Shown: piece by piece, positions 11,701-22,305 of the stretch | Position numbering within the stretch: position 1 is the stretch's first letter | Layout of the letters: each line of letters starts with the position of its first letter | Assembly (NCBI GenBank): GCA_033085395.1 | Contig: JANQBS010000195.1 | Location: forward strand, 1 to 64,000 | Source of the DNA: Xanthoparmelia taractica | Lineage: Eukaryota > Ascomycota > Lecanoromycetes > Lecanorales > Parmeliaceae | Length of the DNA stretch: 64,000 nt | Direction of reading: 5' to 3' | Position numbers and translations under genes: made by a program | Notes under the pieces: model-generated | What the model was told of the DNA's origin: nothing | Database searches by the model: none | Seen by the model: only the letters and a program-made list of their open reading frames with translations

Positions 11701-12213
11701 GATCAAGAGGACAAATCACCTAGAAGAAACTGGCAGATACAGAAGCCATGGACTGTTTGGGAACACGACGGAGCTTTAAAGGTTGGACACCAACCACCGA
11801 GCTTGCCGGAGACAGAATCTACTCTGCCGGACGACGTCTCCAAAGCCGGTCATTCCGCAGTAGCAGGCGGTCAAACGGACGGCACGGATGATGCAAAAGC
11901 AATGCACCAAGCTAAGCTGGCAGTCGAGGAGTCCTTAACGGCCAACGAGCCGTTTACACAAAAAGAAGTAGAGGCACCAGATGCATCCCTCACATCGGTG
12001 GTATCGGAACTCCCCGCCCCAACGGTAGAGAAGCTGAACCCGCTCAGCAAGGGAACAACGCCAGGCCTTTCGTCACCGTCCGCTGTCTTGCCACCTACTG
12101 AGGTCAATACCCAAAGTCAGACGGAGGAGAAGACGACAAGCGTTAATCCCCACGACGTGATGGAGGAGGCAATGCCTTCTACTAGTCTGGATGAAACAAA
12201 AGGCATCGCATAA
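8777..12213 (+). CDS. AIM21: AIM21-like proline-rich actin regulator
   Basis: Two exons, 8777-9779 and 9836-12213, giving 1126 residues. The intron is 56 bp, and using acceptor 9835 restores the frame as ETSRSGPNTPG-LPNEQIGYIASEEYASR. The chain is low-complexity and disordered, with repeated PPRP/PxxP SH3-ligand motifs at the N-terminus (PQVPPRPAR, PQIPPRPGQ) and mid-region, and two copies of an RFPS-K/R-DIWED-T/S-P block (near 10610-10690 and 10880-10940). These features match the fungal Aim21 family; in yeast Aim21 with Tda2 binds actin patches and tunes barbed-end assembly during endocytosis. No catalytic domain is visible. Identity rests on overall family resemblance, so a related proline-rich scaffold remains possible. 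Confidence 0.75.
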
Positions 12214-12611
12214 GTGGGTGATCTTCTGCTTTACGATGTGTAGGCACACGTGCATGTTTACGGGTAACCAGAAAAGTTGAGGTGATTTTATATCTGAGCT
12301 GGGGATAAGGATTGGAGATTGGACGTTAGAACACATAATATCACTTCATATCCTAGAAAGCATTCTCGACCGTTTTTCCCTTTCGTAGCTGTATACCTAC
12401 ATCTGCCATCATTTCTTTCATTAGTCTCAAAGTCTCATAATCTCTATCACGTTGTAAAGTACTCCGTAATCAACAACTGAATGGATCTGATTGGTCCCCT
12501 CCATCAAGCCGAGGTCCTGCGGGGGATGGGGGCAATTGACAATTGCATTTCACCAATACTTCTTTCTCTCCCACACCCTCATGGTCAGCATTCCTCCCCT
12601 GTGTCCTTGTT
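12214..12611. other. Intergenic spacer
   Basis: Short spacer holding the 3' end of the AIM21-like gene and the promoter of the ETF-QO gene. A reading frame continuous with ETF-QO begins at 12543 but has no ATG before 12612. An out-of-frame ATG at 12581 could act as a short upstream reading frame. Confidence 0.45.
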
Positions 12612-14932
12612 ATGGCTTCCAAGACCTCAGTGTCTTCCTTGGCTAGAAAAAGTCTGACCACCTCAAATATCCTTGTGCTGACCGTCCGAAGAGCCTATTC
12701 ACATTTTCCCCCAACGCGGCGGCGTTGCCTCCTGCAGCAATCGAGACACGACTGCCCCTTGATCCGCAGAAAGACCTTCTCGACTACTCCGCGGCGAGGT
12801 CTTGCAGACGTCGATGACTCATTTGACCCTCTGCAGCAGGACCGTGAAAGTGATGAGGTCGATGTCTGCATCGTAGGCGGCGGTATGTCTTACGGCACGC
12901 TCCATCCGTCAAGTATGCTGATGTCTTACAGGGCCCGCTGGCCTCAGCGCAGCAATTCGCCTCAAACAGATTGCCAACGAAGCCGGAAACGAAGGTTTCC
13001 GAGTTCTTCTCCTCGAGAAAGCAGGCGAGCTGGGCGCTCACATCGTCTCCGGCAATGTCATCGAACCGTCCGCCGTCGACGAACTTCTCCCTGACTGGAA
13101 CAGTCCGGATAATCCGTCACGTTTCGAAAACGCTACCCCGGCTACTCATGATAAAATGCGGTTTCTTACCAAGAGTAGCGCTATACCAATCCCCGCCCCT
13201 CCGCAGATGAATAACAAGGGCAATTATATTATAAGCTTGAACCAATTCTGCAAATGGCTGGGGGAGAGGGCGGAGGAGGTGGGGGTGGAGGTCTACCCCG
13301 GCTTTGCGGCCAGTGAAGTGCTCTATAACCCAACGGATGGGTCGGTGAAGGGTGTGGCTACGAATGATCTCGGAATTTCGCGCAGTGGGAAGCCCAAGTC
13401 TTCGTTCGAGCGGGGCATGGAGTTTAATGCCAGAGTCACTCTCTTTGCTGAGGGTTGTCATGGTAGTTTGACCAAACAAGTCATCAAGAAATTTGACCTA
13501 CGCCGCGACAGCCAGCCTCAGACGTACGGGTTGGGGCTGAAGGAGGTCTGGGAAGTCAAGCCGGAGAATTTTAAAAAGGGGGAGGTCATCCACACAATGG
13601 GTTATCCGTTGCCTTCATCTACCTACGGAGGCGGATGGCTTTACCATTTCGGCGACAATCTCGTCTCTTTAGGTCTTGTAGTTGGTCTCGACTATCCCAA
13701 CCCCTGGCTCTCCCCCTATGGCGAATTCCAGAAAATGAAACACCACCCCATCTACAAATCCGTTATTGAAGGCGGCAAGTGTCTTTCCTACGGCGCCCGA
13801 GCCCTCAATGAAGGCGGTTTCCAATCCATTCCAAAATGCGCCTTCCCCGGCGGAGCCCTTATCGGCGACACTGCAGGTTTCCTCAACGTCCCCAAGATCA
13901 AAGGCACGCACACGGCGATGCGAAGCGGCATGCTCGCCGCCCAAGCCGCCTATTCAGCCTTGACATCGAACCCCGACAGCGGCACCGTTTTCCTGTACGA
14001 TTACGAGGACGCGCTCCGCTCCAGTACGATCTGGAGCGAACTAAAACAAGTCCGCAACATGCGTCCTTCCTTCCACTCACCCCTCGGTCTCTACGGCGGC
14101 ATCATGTATTCCGGCCTCGAAGCCTACCTCTTCCGCGGCAAAACGCCCTGGACGCTCAAGCACAAAGAACACGGCGACTACGCTGCCACGAAGCTGGCGT
14201 CCGATTGCCCGCGGATCGAATACCCGAAGCCGGACGGGCAGATCTCATTCGATATCCTGACGAGCGTGAGCAGGACGGGAACCAACCACGAAGAGGATCA
14301 ACCTGTCCATCTGCAAGTGGAGAATTGGGACGACCACAAAAACGACCAGTGGCCCAAGTACAAAGGCATCGAGAATCGATTCTGTCCGGCCGGCGTGTAC
14401 GAATACGTGGAAGATGGAGCGAAGGAGCATGGAGTCAAATTCCAAATCAACGCGCAAAAGTACGTGCTGCCACCTCTTTCTTTCTTTCGTCTGCCCTTAC
14501 CGTCTAGATAAAAAGAATAGATCCACAGACTCTTTGTGCTATTTGTTGTTTTTTTGTTTTTTTTGGTTTGTTTTTTTTATATATAAGGCGCAAGCGAGAG
14601 CTGACGAGGTGCAGCTGCATCCACTGCAAGACGTGCGACATCAAGGCCCCGGCGCAGGATATCAATTGGCAGGTATGACCCACCCTTTCCTTCCTTCCCT
14701 TCCCTTCCCTTCCCTTCCCTTCCCTCCCTCCCCTCTCTCCTATACTTCACCCACCCATTCATCCCCCTTCCCGTTCCCTTCCCTTCCCTCCCTCCCCCTC
14801 TTTTCCCTTCCCAGGGCAACTCAGAACGAGAACAACCACGAGAATTAGAAAGAATCCACGCTGACGCTCGCTCCCCCGCTCCGAACCTAGACACCGCAAG
14901 GGGGCGAAGGACCAAAGTATTTCATGACCTAG
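12612..14932 (+). CDS. CIR2: Electron transfer flavoprotein-ubiquinone oxidoreductase, mitochondrial
   Basis: Exons 12612-12882, 12932-14459, 14615-14672 and 14891-14932 encode 632 residues. ETF-QO carries electrons from ETF (fatty-acid and amino-acid oxidation) to ubiquinone in the inner mitochondrial membrane. The first 60 residues are Arg/Ser-rich with a FSTTPRRG-like presequence end. Next comes the FAD dinucleotide-binding motif CIVGGGPAGLSAA. The C-terminal 4Fe-4S ligands are Cys in RFCPAGVYEY and the NCIHCKTCDIK cluster, which lies across the exon 2/3 junction. The last exon adds only 14 codons (TPQGGEGPKYFMT, then stop). The 218-bp last intron is packed with CCTTC/CCCTTC repeats. The start is the first in-frame ATG. 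Family identity is secure. Confidence 0.95.
14683..14816 (+). repeat. Polypyrimidine CCTTC/CCCTTC repeat inside an ETF-QO intron
   Basis: About 130 bp of nearly pure C and T with repeated TTCCC units, in the last ETF-QO intron and ending at the top of the pyrimidine tract before the acceptor at 14890. Confidence 0.85.
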
Positions 14933-15585
14933 ACCTAGGTTAGGTACATGGGTGGGATGGGATGGCGCTGTCTTGGGTTCCTTTTGGTTCGTTCAGTTCA
15001 GGCTGGGCCGGCGTATCATGGCTCACGTGTATATATCTTTGGGTTTGGGAACGTTAGATAAAAGGGTTTGAGGAGATGGGTTGAGGAGATGTGTGCGTTG
15101 GTAGTGTAGTGAGCGCTGGGGGCATGACGGACCAAATCGATACCGCTTCAGACCTGGATACGTATGTGGATCACGTGTGTACTGTGCAAGAATTCACTTC
15201 ATTACGAGCAACTACAGCAGCTATCTATGTCTTTGGACATTTCGCCCAAGTACATGTGGCGGGGGTAGGGGGGGGGATTTAAGGCAAAGCATCTGATCTG
15301 TCTGGGTGCACACGCTGAGGAGGAAGATCCACAAGTAGCGCCTTAGCCTGTGGATTGTATGTCATGGTCCGAGACGACCTTCTTTGAACCCCGTTTGCAA
15401 CTTTTTCCAAACTGACTTCAAACGTACTTGTTCCCGGGCAGCTCATCGCATCCTACACACGAACCCCCACTACCTGCTGAGAGTGTGTCAATTTGGCGAA
15501 TGGCAGGAGAAGGCGTGCGAGAGTTCTGTCATGATAAGCGGCTGCCCTCCATCAAAGGCTCCTACACGAAAAAGGAGAGGAGCAA
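14933..15585. other. Convergent intergenic spacer
   Basis: Lies between the 3' ends of ETF-QO (plus) and the SR-protein gene (minus). Includes a short direct repeat (GGTTGAGGAGATG-like at about 15068-15090) and a G-run at 15265-15278. No gene recognised. Confidence 0.5.
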
Positions 15586-17365
15586 TCACCAGTATCTCGG
15601 CGGCGGAGGACGCTCATCGTATCCGCCATAAGCCCTCGGAGGCGAGCGAGCCCTAGGCCTATCATACCCGTTGGCAGCATACGGATCCTCATACCCACGA
15701 CGAGGTGGGGCACCGTAAGGATCATCGCGGTAGCCGCCACGAGCGGGTGGTGGATAAGGATCGTCAATGGGCGGGCGAGCTGCGCGAGGTGGAGGCGGAG
15801 AACGGTAGCTATGGCGGGAGTAGTAATCATCGCGGGGTGGGGAACGGCGACGATAGTCATCACGACGGGGGCTGTAGCCACGGGAGGGAGGTGGGCCACG
15901 GCCGTAGTAGCCGTCAGATGGTGGATAGCCGCCGCCTCGACGGAATGGTGGGGGCGAGCGAGAGCGGTAGCGGTCGTTGCGAGGAATTTCGTCTTGGGTC
16001 TATAGATCGAATTAGTCGTAGAGCTAGTAAAGAGTATCAATTAGAGAACGTACATCAGCCAGGCAGCGAACGCTTGCTCCTTTGAAATCTTGATTGTCCA
16101 GTTTATCAACGGCGACTTTCAGGTCTCCGGCGGTCTCAAATTCCACGAATCTAACGCCATTAATGACCATCTGACACTGACAGCGGTATGAATCTCACCC
16201 TTTGCCATCGCGGTCGCGGCCAACCTCAGAGTAGACGACGTCAAGCCCAGAGCGACGTGCAAAATCTTTGAGATCCTAAGGTCCAAGTAAGTCCGAGTCC
16301 AGGTGCGTACAGCCCAGCCAATTAGGAACGAAAGGCCCAACGCCTGCTCTCCGGGCCCATGGGAACATTGTCTGCAAGAGAACCAGTCCAGAAAATCCAC
16401 AAAACAAAGACAAGCGAGCGTATGGGGTAATAGGTCTTTGGTCAAACCAGCCAAGTCATCCAATCCTCGGACCAATCTGGCCAGTGCATGGCTACTTCAG
16501 ACCGACGCAAAGTCCAGACTTCCCACTGCTATTCGCACAGGATGCAGGCTAGAGGGCAACAACGCGTAGCTCGAAAGTGCAATAAGCGGAGACTCCTAAT
16601 GAAGCCACAGACACAGAAGGAACCCAACGAGCACCATCCATAGATCCTAGGGCCAAGAACAGATGTAGTGAAGTAGAGAGCTAACCTGCCAACTGGTTTC
16701 CCCCGGAAGACCAGAGATCTGCATACGGTAGGCCGTACGTCTAGGACGAGGGTGCGTACGGTCGGGCGCAGGGAAGTCGCGTTGACGGGAGCCGCGGGCA
16801 AATTGAACGGTCAAACGGGATCCGTTCATATCGGAGCCATCTACATGTATGCCACTATTAGTGGTCTTCTGGCTTCAGGTGGGGGTATACATACGGTAAG
16901 CTGTGGATAAAAGCGTCAGCAAGTGTCATACGAGGCCGCGGCGTGGCGGATAGAGATTGGGAGCTCACCGGGAACTACATCCCTAGCATCCAATGCATCA
17001 TCATACTCGATGAAGCCGAAGCCATTCATGAGCTTGATCTCGGTAATATTTCCAGTACCATCCTTGAAGTGGTTCTGGATGTCTTCCTTCGTGACTGTGG
17101 TAGTGGTGGTCAGCGAGTCCCGTCAGAGGTGTTGAAAATGCCAGTAGGTATGGGCGACTCCATCACGGATCCTTTTGAAGCCAGAGAGGTGTTGGAGCCC
17201 AACATTGAACAAGGCTGAGCGCAAGGAAAAATCCGTCCAGTGTCACGGGCCGACCTCGGGTACAGAGTGCGCAGAGCAAAGATGGGAGCATGGGATTAGC
17301 TTGAGCGTACCGTCACGAGGAAGATTGCCCAGGTAGAGGCGAGTGGAGGAGACTTCTGCAGACAT
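15586..17365 (-). CDS. SR-family splicing factor with two RRMs (Srp2/Npl3-like)
   Basis: Seven exons on the minus strand: 17365-17311, 17094-16969, 16900-16895, 16840-16686, 16275-16199, 16150-16054, 15999-15586, giving 309 residues. RRM1 (about residues 8-78) has RNP2 RLYLGNLP and RNP1-like GFGFIEY. RRM2 (about 100-172) has RMQISGLP, the SWQDLKDF signature typical of the second RRM of SR proteins, and GFVEFE. The tail (173-309) is rich in RS, RGGY, SPPR and DDYR repeats. It should bind pre-mRNA exons in the nucleus and promote spliceosome recruitment, perhaps also mRNA export. Exon 3 is only 6 nt, encoding Ala-Tyr plus one base of the next codon; it is supported by the family sequence VVPAxHGSD. 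Introns 1 (216 bp) and 4 (410 bp) are long, as is common in autoregulated SR genes. Confidence 0.92.
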
Positions 17366-18033
17366 CTTGAAAGCTTGGTCCTCGATTTGTGCGACCAACT
17401 TGTAAGGCGCCGACGAGACAGAGAGTGAGGACGTAGAAGACTTAGGCGGTCTCTAGTAAATAGCAATGCAAGGAATTTATCCTGGATTGCCACTGATGGG
17501 TTTTGGACCTTGGAGGACGGTGATGTTGTGAGATAGTGGAAGGTGATGCAAAAGAATGGAAATTTGGAAGTGAGGCTTTCGAGGCCTGCCAAGACATGAC
17601 TAAATGACTACGGTTGAGCAGAAAGACCATTGAATACTTTATACATGCTCCAATCCAGAGATGAAATCCTTCACGAGGATTGTCAACGTTCCTTACAATG
17701 TCTATCAGCACCTAAGGGAACAGCTGCAGCAGATTGAATTCATGAAGTCCACTCTTGATCAAACTCTTGGACCGGTTCTTCCAGCTTCGACCTCATGTTT
17801 GGTAGCTCCTTCGAGCTCTAAACACTAATCTACAAGACAGCTGCCAGCATATTGTACGGCAGAAGCACGGATTACTCATACAGTCTTTTTTATGTCTTTT
17901 GCACGTATAATACAGCTAGATAAGCGCACGCTACGCTATGTACAAATCGAAGTGAAGATCATGAGCGGATGTTGTCCCAATGCAATGTCCTCCTGGTATT
18001 TCCGCCAGATCTTACAGGCAAGCATGCAATTCC
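17366..18033. other. Intergenic spacer
   Basis: Promoter side of the SR-protein gene and 3' side of the winged-helix gene. No frame with a recognisable domain. Confidence 0.5.
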
Positions 18034-19427
18034 TCAAAAAGCTCCAAAGAGATCGTCTAGATCCTCTATTTGTATGTCTTCCACTTCTCTAGTGTCCCAC
18101 GTCAGGCCAACTCCGTTGTCACCCAATATGGAGATGGACTCTTTCATTTCCATGTCTTGTCCTCCTTGCTCGCGTTCTTTCTCCACCATGTTTGGCTGAA
18201 CCGCCTTCATTAAGGGACTGCTCGTAATCATCAGGCTGGAACCCTGGCCGTGATGTCCGCCAAATAACGCTTCTGCAGCTTCCCGATTCCTTTTTGCTTT
18301 CTCCTCCTCAGTCTCTTCCAATACCACTTCACTTGTGTCTTCGGTTGATGGTCTGATTGTTGGGTCGTCTAAGCTCATGCCTCGCATACGCATATTGCTC
18401 GCCGTCTGGGTGAATTCCTTTTCATCTCCTTCAAGTGGAGGGCTTGCAGCTTTGTGGTTGTGTGAGAGAGCATTGTCTGACGAAGAACCGTTTGATCCAT
18501 CTCTGGCTAGGCTTGACCTTCCGGAAAATGACCCTGCAGGCGTTGGCGGTGTTACAAAATCAACTTCGACTCCTGGAACAGCGACGTCGAGATCTTCGGA
18601 AAAATCAATCTCCGGGCTGGGACTCATAGCATCCCGCTTTCGTTCCTCTGCAGCCTCGGTATCTCCATCGATGCTTGCGCTACTGATGCTGGGAGATATT
18701 ATGCGCCTTCCTCCTTTACCTCCAGAATGCGCCGAGATAATGATGTCTGAGGAGGTGGTGGGAAGGTCTTGACGGGGAAATGTGGTGAGGAAGTAGTAGA
18801 CTTTGCGAGGGTGGACTGTAGTCAGCTCCTTATCTAGCGGGCAAGGCGACGAGGCGCTCCAGGGGCGCTTGAGGTATGCGGACAGTCGCGATGAGAGTAG
18901 GGCGGCCGGATTCGCGGAGCTAGATAAGGACGGTCAGCATAAGGTCACAGACGTGGTGGCAACTGAGGGGTTCCCTACCTGGACACTGCATCGCTGATAC
19001 TCGACAGGACGGTGGAAAGCTCTTTGATCAAGTGTGGCCTGTTCCCGGTCTTTTCCAGCTGCTCGATGACGCCTACGACGATATCATCGTTGACACCATC
19101 TGTGTCGACCTTGTTGTCTGTTGGAGCACGCGGTGAGGGTGGCGGGGTATTTTCGTAGGCAGCGCGGCCGCTGCTCTTAGGTCGATCTGCAAAGGATACG
19201 ACCTTGATGGAATTTGAGGTGGCTGATGACTTTGGTCTTGATGGCGATGTGGGTGAAGCTGAGTTTGACGTATGCGACCTCTTAATTTTCTTGGTGGGTG
19301 GTTGTTGAGGTATTTCCGTTGGGGGCGAGGCTTTGGAGATTGAAGGGCGGTGAGCCCGGGAGGCGTTGGGAAGTTGTATGCCCAAGGAAGGGAGAGACAA
19401 GGACTTGCGACGAGTATTGTAGGGCAT
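18034..19427 (-). CDS. GDS1: GDS1-type winged-helix protein
   Basis: Two exons on the minus strand, 19427-18979 and 18919-18034, giving 444 residues. The start MPYNTRRKSLSLPSLGIQLP has an AAAATGCC context; the frame continues further upstream but without homology. The conserved part spans the intron: DGVNDDIVVGVIEQLEKTGNRPHLIKELS and SANPAALLSSRLSAYLKR, followed by HPRKVYYFLTT. This is the winged-helix domain of fungal GDS1-like proteins. The region after about residue 230 is Ser/Glu-rich and disordered, with an acidic C-terminus IQIEDLDDLFGAF that resembles an activation or partner-binding peptide. Expected nuclear; yeast GDS1 is linked to growth on non-fermentable carbon. Direct targets are unknown. 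Confidence 0.8.
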
Positions 19428-20765
19428 TTTGATGATATGGATGAGAGCGAGGCGTGCAAGGTGTCGCAAGGTATTTGGGGGATTTGTTTGCTTGGGGGAG
19501 CGGTGATGTAGGTAAGCAAGCTTGTTTATGGTGTTTTGAAATGGGTAAAGAATGCGAGTCGGACGGATCGCGAAAATGTCATTGGAGCGTCGGACGGCAA
19601 GGAGGGTGTGTAGAGAGGAATGCAGCCTTGCAGGCGTGCAGATGCGAGTTGCAGGAGGCGATCGGTTCCTTTGGTTCAGGCCTAATGGTGTAAGGTAATT
19701 TAATGCTGACCACTTTTCATTTTTCTTCCTTTGCTCTGACTGGTGTGGATGAAACCAAGGCAACAGCCAATGGAAATTCAGGCTGGCGTTTGAAAGGGTT
19801 TCTAAAAGGAGGGTAGGCTAGGCTTCAACCGATTTTATGCTCGAGGGTACTTGTCACTTGAAAGGAGGAGAAGGGTTGAAGGGTAGGAAGAATGGAATGA
19901 AGAGGGAATGACTTGATGGTGTGAACCGAGTGATAGATAACTCGTATCCTGCTGCTAGTTAAGAGAGAGGATTGTTTGTAGTGAGATACTTTGGCGTGTA
20001 TAGTGTGAATAGGTAGTGTGAAGGGTAGAGAAGAAATCAAAATGAAGGGAAAAAAAGGAGACACACAGATTCCAACTCTCAAACGGGACAAACGGGAAGA
20101 TAATCAAAGAGGAGTGAGAGGCCACTCAAAAGCCAGGAGCAAAAAAAGAAAAAAAGATTATTTTCTCCCCATAAATTCAAAAATCAAAAAAAAATAAAGT
20201 AACAAAACTAAAATACATTTGAAGCGCTGACCCGGCAAATGAAATCTGGCTCCGTCCAATGTACCAGAACTACCAGGGCGGGAATATTCATTACACTAGT
20301 CCATTAGAGGTAAAGCGCAGTACCAGACAATCCTGCGACGTCGCGCTTCAAGGATGTCCAAGCCCTGGGTCGGCCGTTTCCTCAACAACTGTGAACGTGA
20401 GAATCTTGGACCTTTCTTCGGCGCGCTATGACATGGTTATTGGTGTCATACTTGCGGTGTGTGTACGTACAAGTAAGCAATTCTCCCTCTTATTTCTCTT
20501 ACACTCACACAAAGAACCACGTAGAGCGCTTGCAAACGCTGTCTCTCATCATCTCCTGCCTTGAAATTGGAACAGAAGTGGGAAATACCATCAAAACAAG
20601 ATTTTCTCTATTCCCTTTAACCCATAATGGCCACACACACCCCCATATGAGAAGGATCCAATCAGTACCCTCAGATTCGAACCCACTTAAAGCAGCCATT
20701 CTTTTCCCGTCCTCGGTCCTTCTCGAAGGTCTCTAGCCCCGAGCTAGAAGATTAGCGGCGTTTTC

Positions 20766-20874
20766 GGCTCCGTTGTTCCGAAATGGAAAACGGAGCCAGT
20801 CGTCGCGTGGGCAACGCGAGCCTGGGTATAAAATAAGAATGATAAAGTACCTTATGGCGGGATACGGCCGTATC
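20766..20874. other. Two tandem hairpins and a 14-bp perfect palindrome
   Basis: GGCTCCGTT (20766-20774) pairs with AACGGAGCC (20789-20797) around a 14-nt loop. CGCGT (20804-20808) pairs with ACGCG (20814-20818). GATACGGCCGTATC (20861-20874) is a perfect palindrome. A TATA-like TATAAAAT lies between, at about 20827. Could be a structured RNA, a DNA-binding site or chance; no known family is recognised. Confidence 0.35.
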
Positions 20875-21091
20875 GTGCTTATAGTGATAATAATATCTTG
20901 ATTTTTCTTTGCCTCGTTATGAATTGGCCGAGTTGCTGCGAATCGCGCCGACTACCTACGTCTCCCACTTCTACTTTCGCCAGAAGCTGGTCGAATCGAT
21001 TCAAACCAACTTTGACCTTTTGGGACCCCTTGAGAGTGATTGCTGGAATTGCTACTTCTACCATCCTCCTTCTGGTATCCAAGCCTTTTGC

Positions 21092-21240
21092 ACTCCTCTT
21101 CCTCTTCCTCTCCCTCTTCCTCTCCCTCTTCCTCTCCATGGCCTATATATATCCATGACTCTAAAATCACCAGACGATCTCTCTCCCTCCTGCCTCCCTA
21201 CCCTCCCTCCCTCCCTCCCTCTCCGCCTTGCCTCCTCCCC
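21092..21240 (+). repeat. Polypyrimidine CTCTTCC/CTCC tracts
   Basis: Runs of CTCTTCC/CTCCCTCTTCC followed after about 40 bp by CCCTCCCTCCCTCC. Simple-sequence DNA, no coding value. Confidence 0.85.
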
Positions 21241-21660
21241 ACTACCACTACCGCAACAGCAGCAACAGCACAACCCCCCCCTCCAGCCCGCAAACATTAT
21301 ACACCAACTCCACCACACATTACATCAACGACCCACACAAATCCATGACCATCCAAACGATGCTATTCGTATTCCCAACAATGTATATCTACAAACAAAC
21401 GTAGAGATGGGCACCTTGGTTTATCTTACTTCGCCTCACCTCACCTCACCACACCTCACCTTACCTTTGATACCTTCAATACCCCCACCCAAAACCTCAA
21501 ATTCTCAAAACCTCCCTCTCCCTCCAGCACTAAGAATAACCCAACGACCCGAATATCCGCTACAGATACAGATAACACTGAGGATGAATAAATAGTTTGA
21601 GACGTGCATCGTGTAGCGTCAGTAAGGCAGGTAGGTAATAATGTATCTCAAAGTATTCTT

Positions 21661-21745
21661 TCTCTCTCTCTCTCTCTCTCTCCCTCTCTCTCCCCCTCTC
21701 CCCCTCTCCCTCCGTATCAAATCAAATCATATCAAATCAAATCAG
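21661..21745 (+). repeat. (TC)n then (ATCAA)n microsatellites
   Basis: 21661-21710 is TC/CCCTCTC repeat; 21716-21745 is a run of ATCAA/ATCAT pentamers. Confidence 0.85.
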
Positions 21746-21800
21746 TAAAGTTGGAGATGGCATCGGACTGCGCATTCGGATTCGAATCTGAATCGGAGGT

Positions 21801-21828
21801 GCGAGTGAGTGAGTGAGTGAGTGAGCGA
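21801..21828 (+). repeat. (GAGT)n microsatellite
   Basis: About six GAGT units, ending in GAGC. Confidence 0.8.
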
Positions 21829-21966
21829 GTGCCAGCCCAGAGAAAGAAAACACCTACTTTCTACATACAGAAAGGCTACACGGCCATTCCATTCTATTCC
21901 ATTTCACAGTTCTACCAAACGAGGTGCGATCGATGCATGCATGCTTCACTGCCTACCTAACCATTT

Positions 21967-22078
21967 TCTTCTTCTTCTTCTTCTTCTTCTTCTTCTCCTT
22001 GTCCTTCTTCTCCTTGTCCTTCTTCTCCTTGTCCTTCTTCTCCTTGTCCTTCTTCTCCTTGTCCTTGTCCTTCTCCGC
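21967..22078 (+). repeat. (CTT)n microsatellite grading into a 15-bp minisatellite
   Basis: A (TTC)n run to about 21995 is followed by five copies of a 15-bp unit built on CTTGTCCTTCTTCTC, spaced exactly 15 bp (CCTTGTCC at about 21997, 22012, 22027, 22042, 22057). The unit length is a multiple of three, so all frames stay open, which explains the long low-complexity frames seen here. Confidence 0.85.
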
Positions 22079-22125
22079 TGACGGTAGAACGGGATACTGA
22101 TGCTGATGCTGATGGTGCAGAATGG

Positions 22126-22156
22126 CATTCATTCATTCATTCATTCATTCATTCAT
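22126..22156 (+). repeat. (CATT)n microsatellite
   Basis: About seven tetranucleotide CATT units. Confidence 0.85.
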
Positions 22157-22191
22157 GCCCGATTGATTGATTTGATTACCGCCTCTCTTAT

Positions 22192-22257
22192 TCTACTCTA
22201 TCAAAAGGTATAGGTATCTTAATCTACTCTATCAAGAGGTATAGGGAGGTATCTTAA
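22192..22257 (+). repeat. Imperfect tandem duplication of a ~31-35 bp unit
   Basis: Copy 1 (22192-22222) and copy 2 (22223-22257) both run from TCTACTCTATCAA to TATCTTAA; copy 2 has one substitution and a 4-bp insertion. Confidence 0.8.
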
Positions 22258-22261
22258 TGTA

Positions 22262-22305
22262 GGGGGGGGGGGCGCCCCCCCCCCCCCCCCCCCAAAAAAA
22301 AAAAA
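22262..22305 (+). repeat. G11-CG-C19-A12 homopolymer palindrome
   Basis: Eleven G (22262-22272), CG, nineteen C (22275-22293), then twelve A (22294-22305) and further A-rich sequence to 22340. The G and C runs can fold into a perfect hairpin. Genuine or an assembly artefact; see findings. Confidence 0.7.

Noticed and set aside
20655..20700. GTTCGAATC-like string suggestive of a tRNA T-loop (also near 21776 and 51420)
   Set aside because: No pairing T-stem, acceptor stem or anticodon arm could be built around any of them.
20909..21595. 228-codon plus-strand frame in the spacer
   Set aside because: Translation is mostly microsatellite-derived Leu/Pro/His runs with no domain.
21821..22081. 86-codon frame ending in Leu/Val repeats and its Arg/Thr-rich antisense frame
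   Set aside because: Both come from the CTT/15-bp minisatellite, whose unit is a multiple of three.
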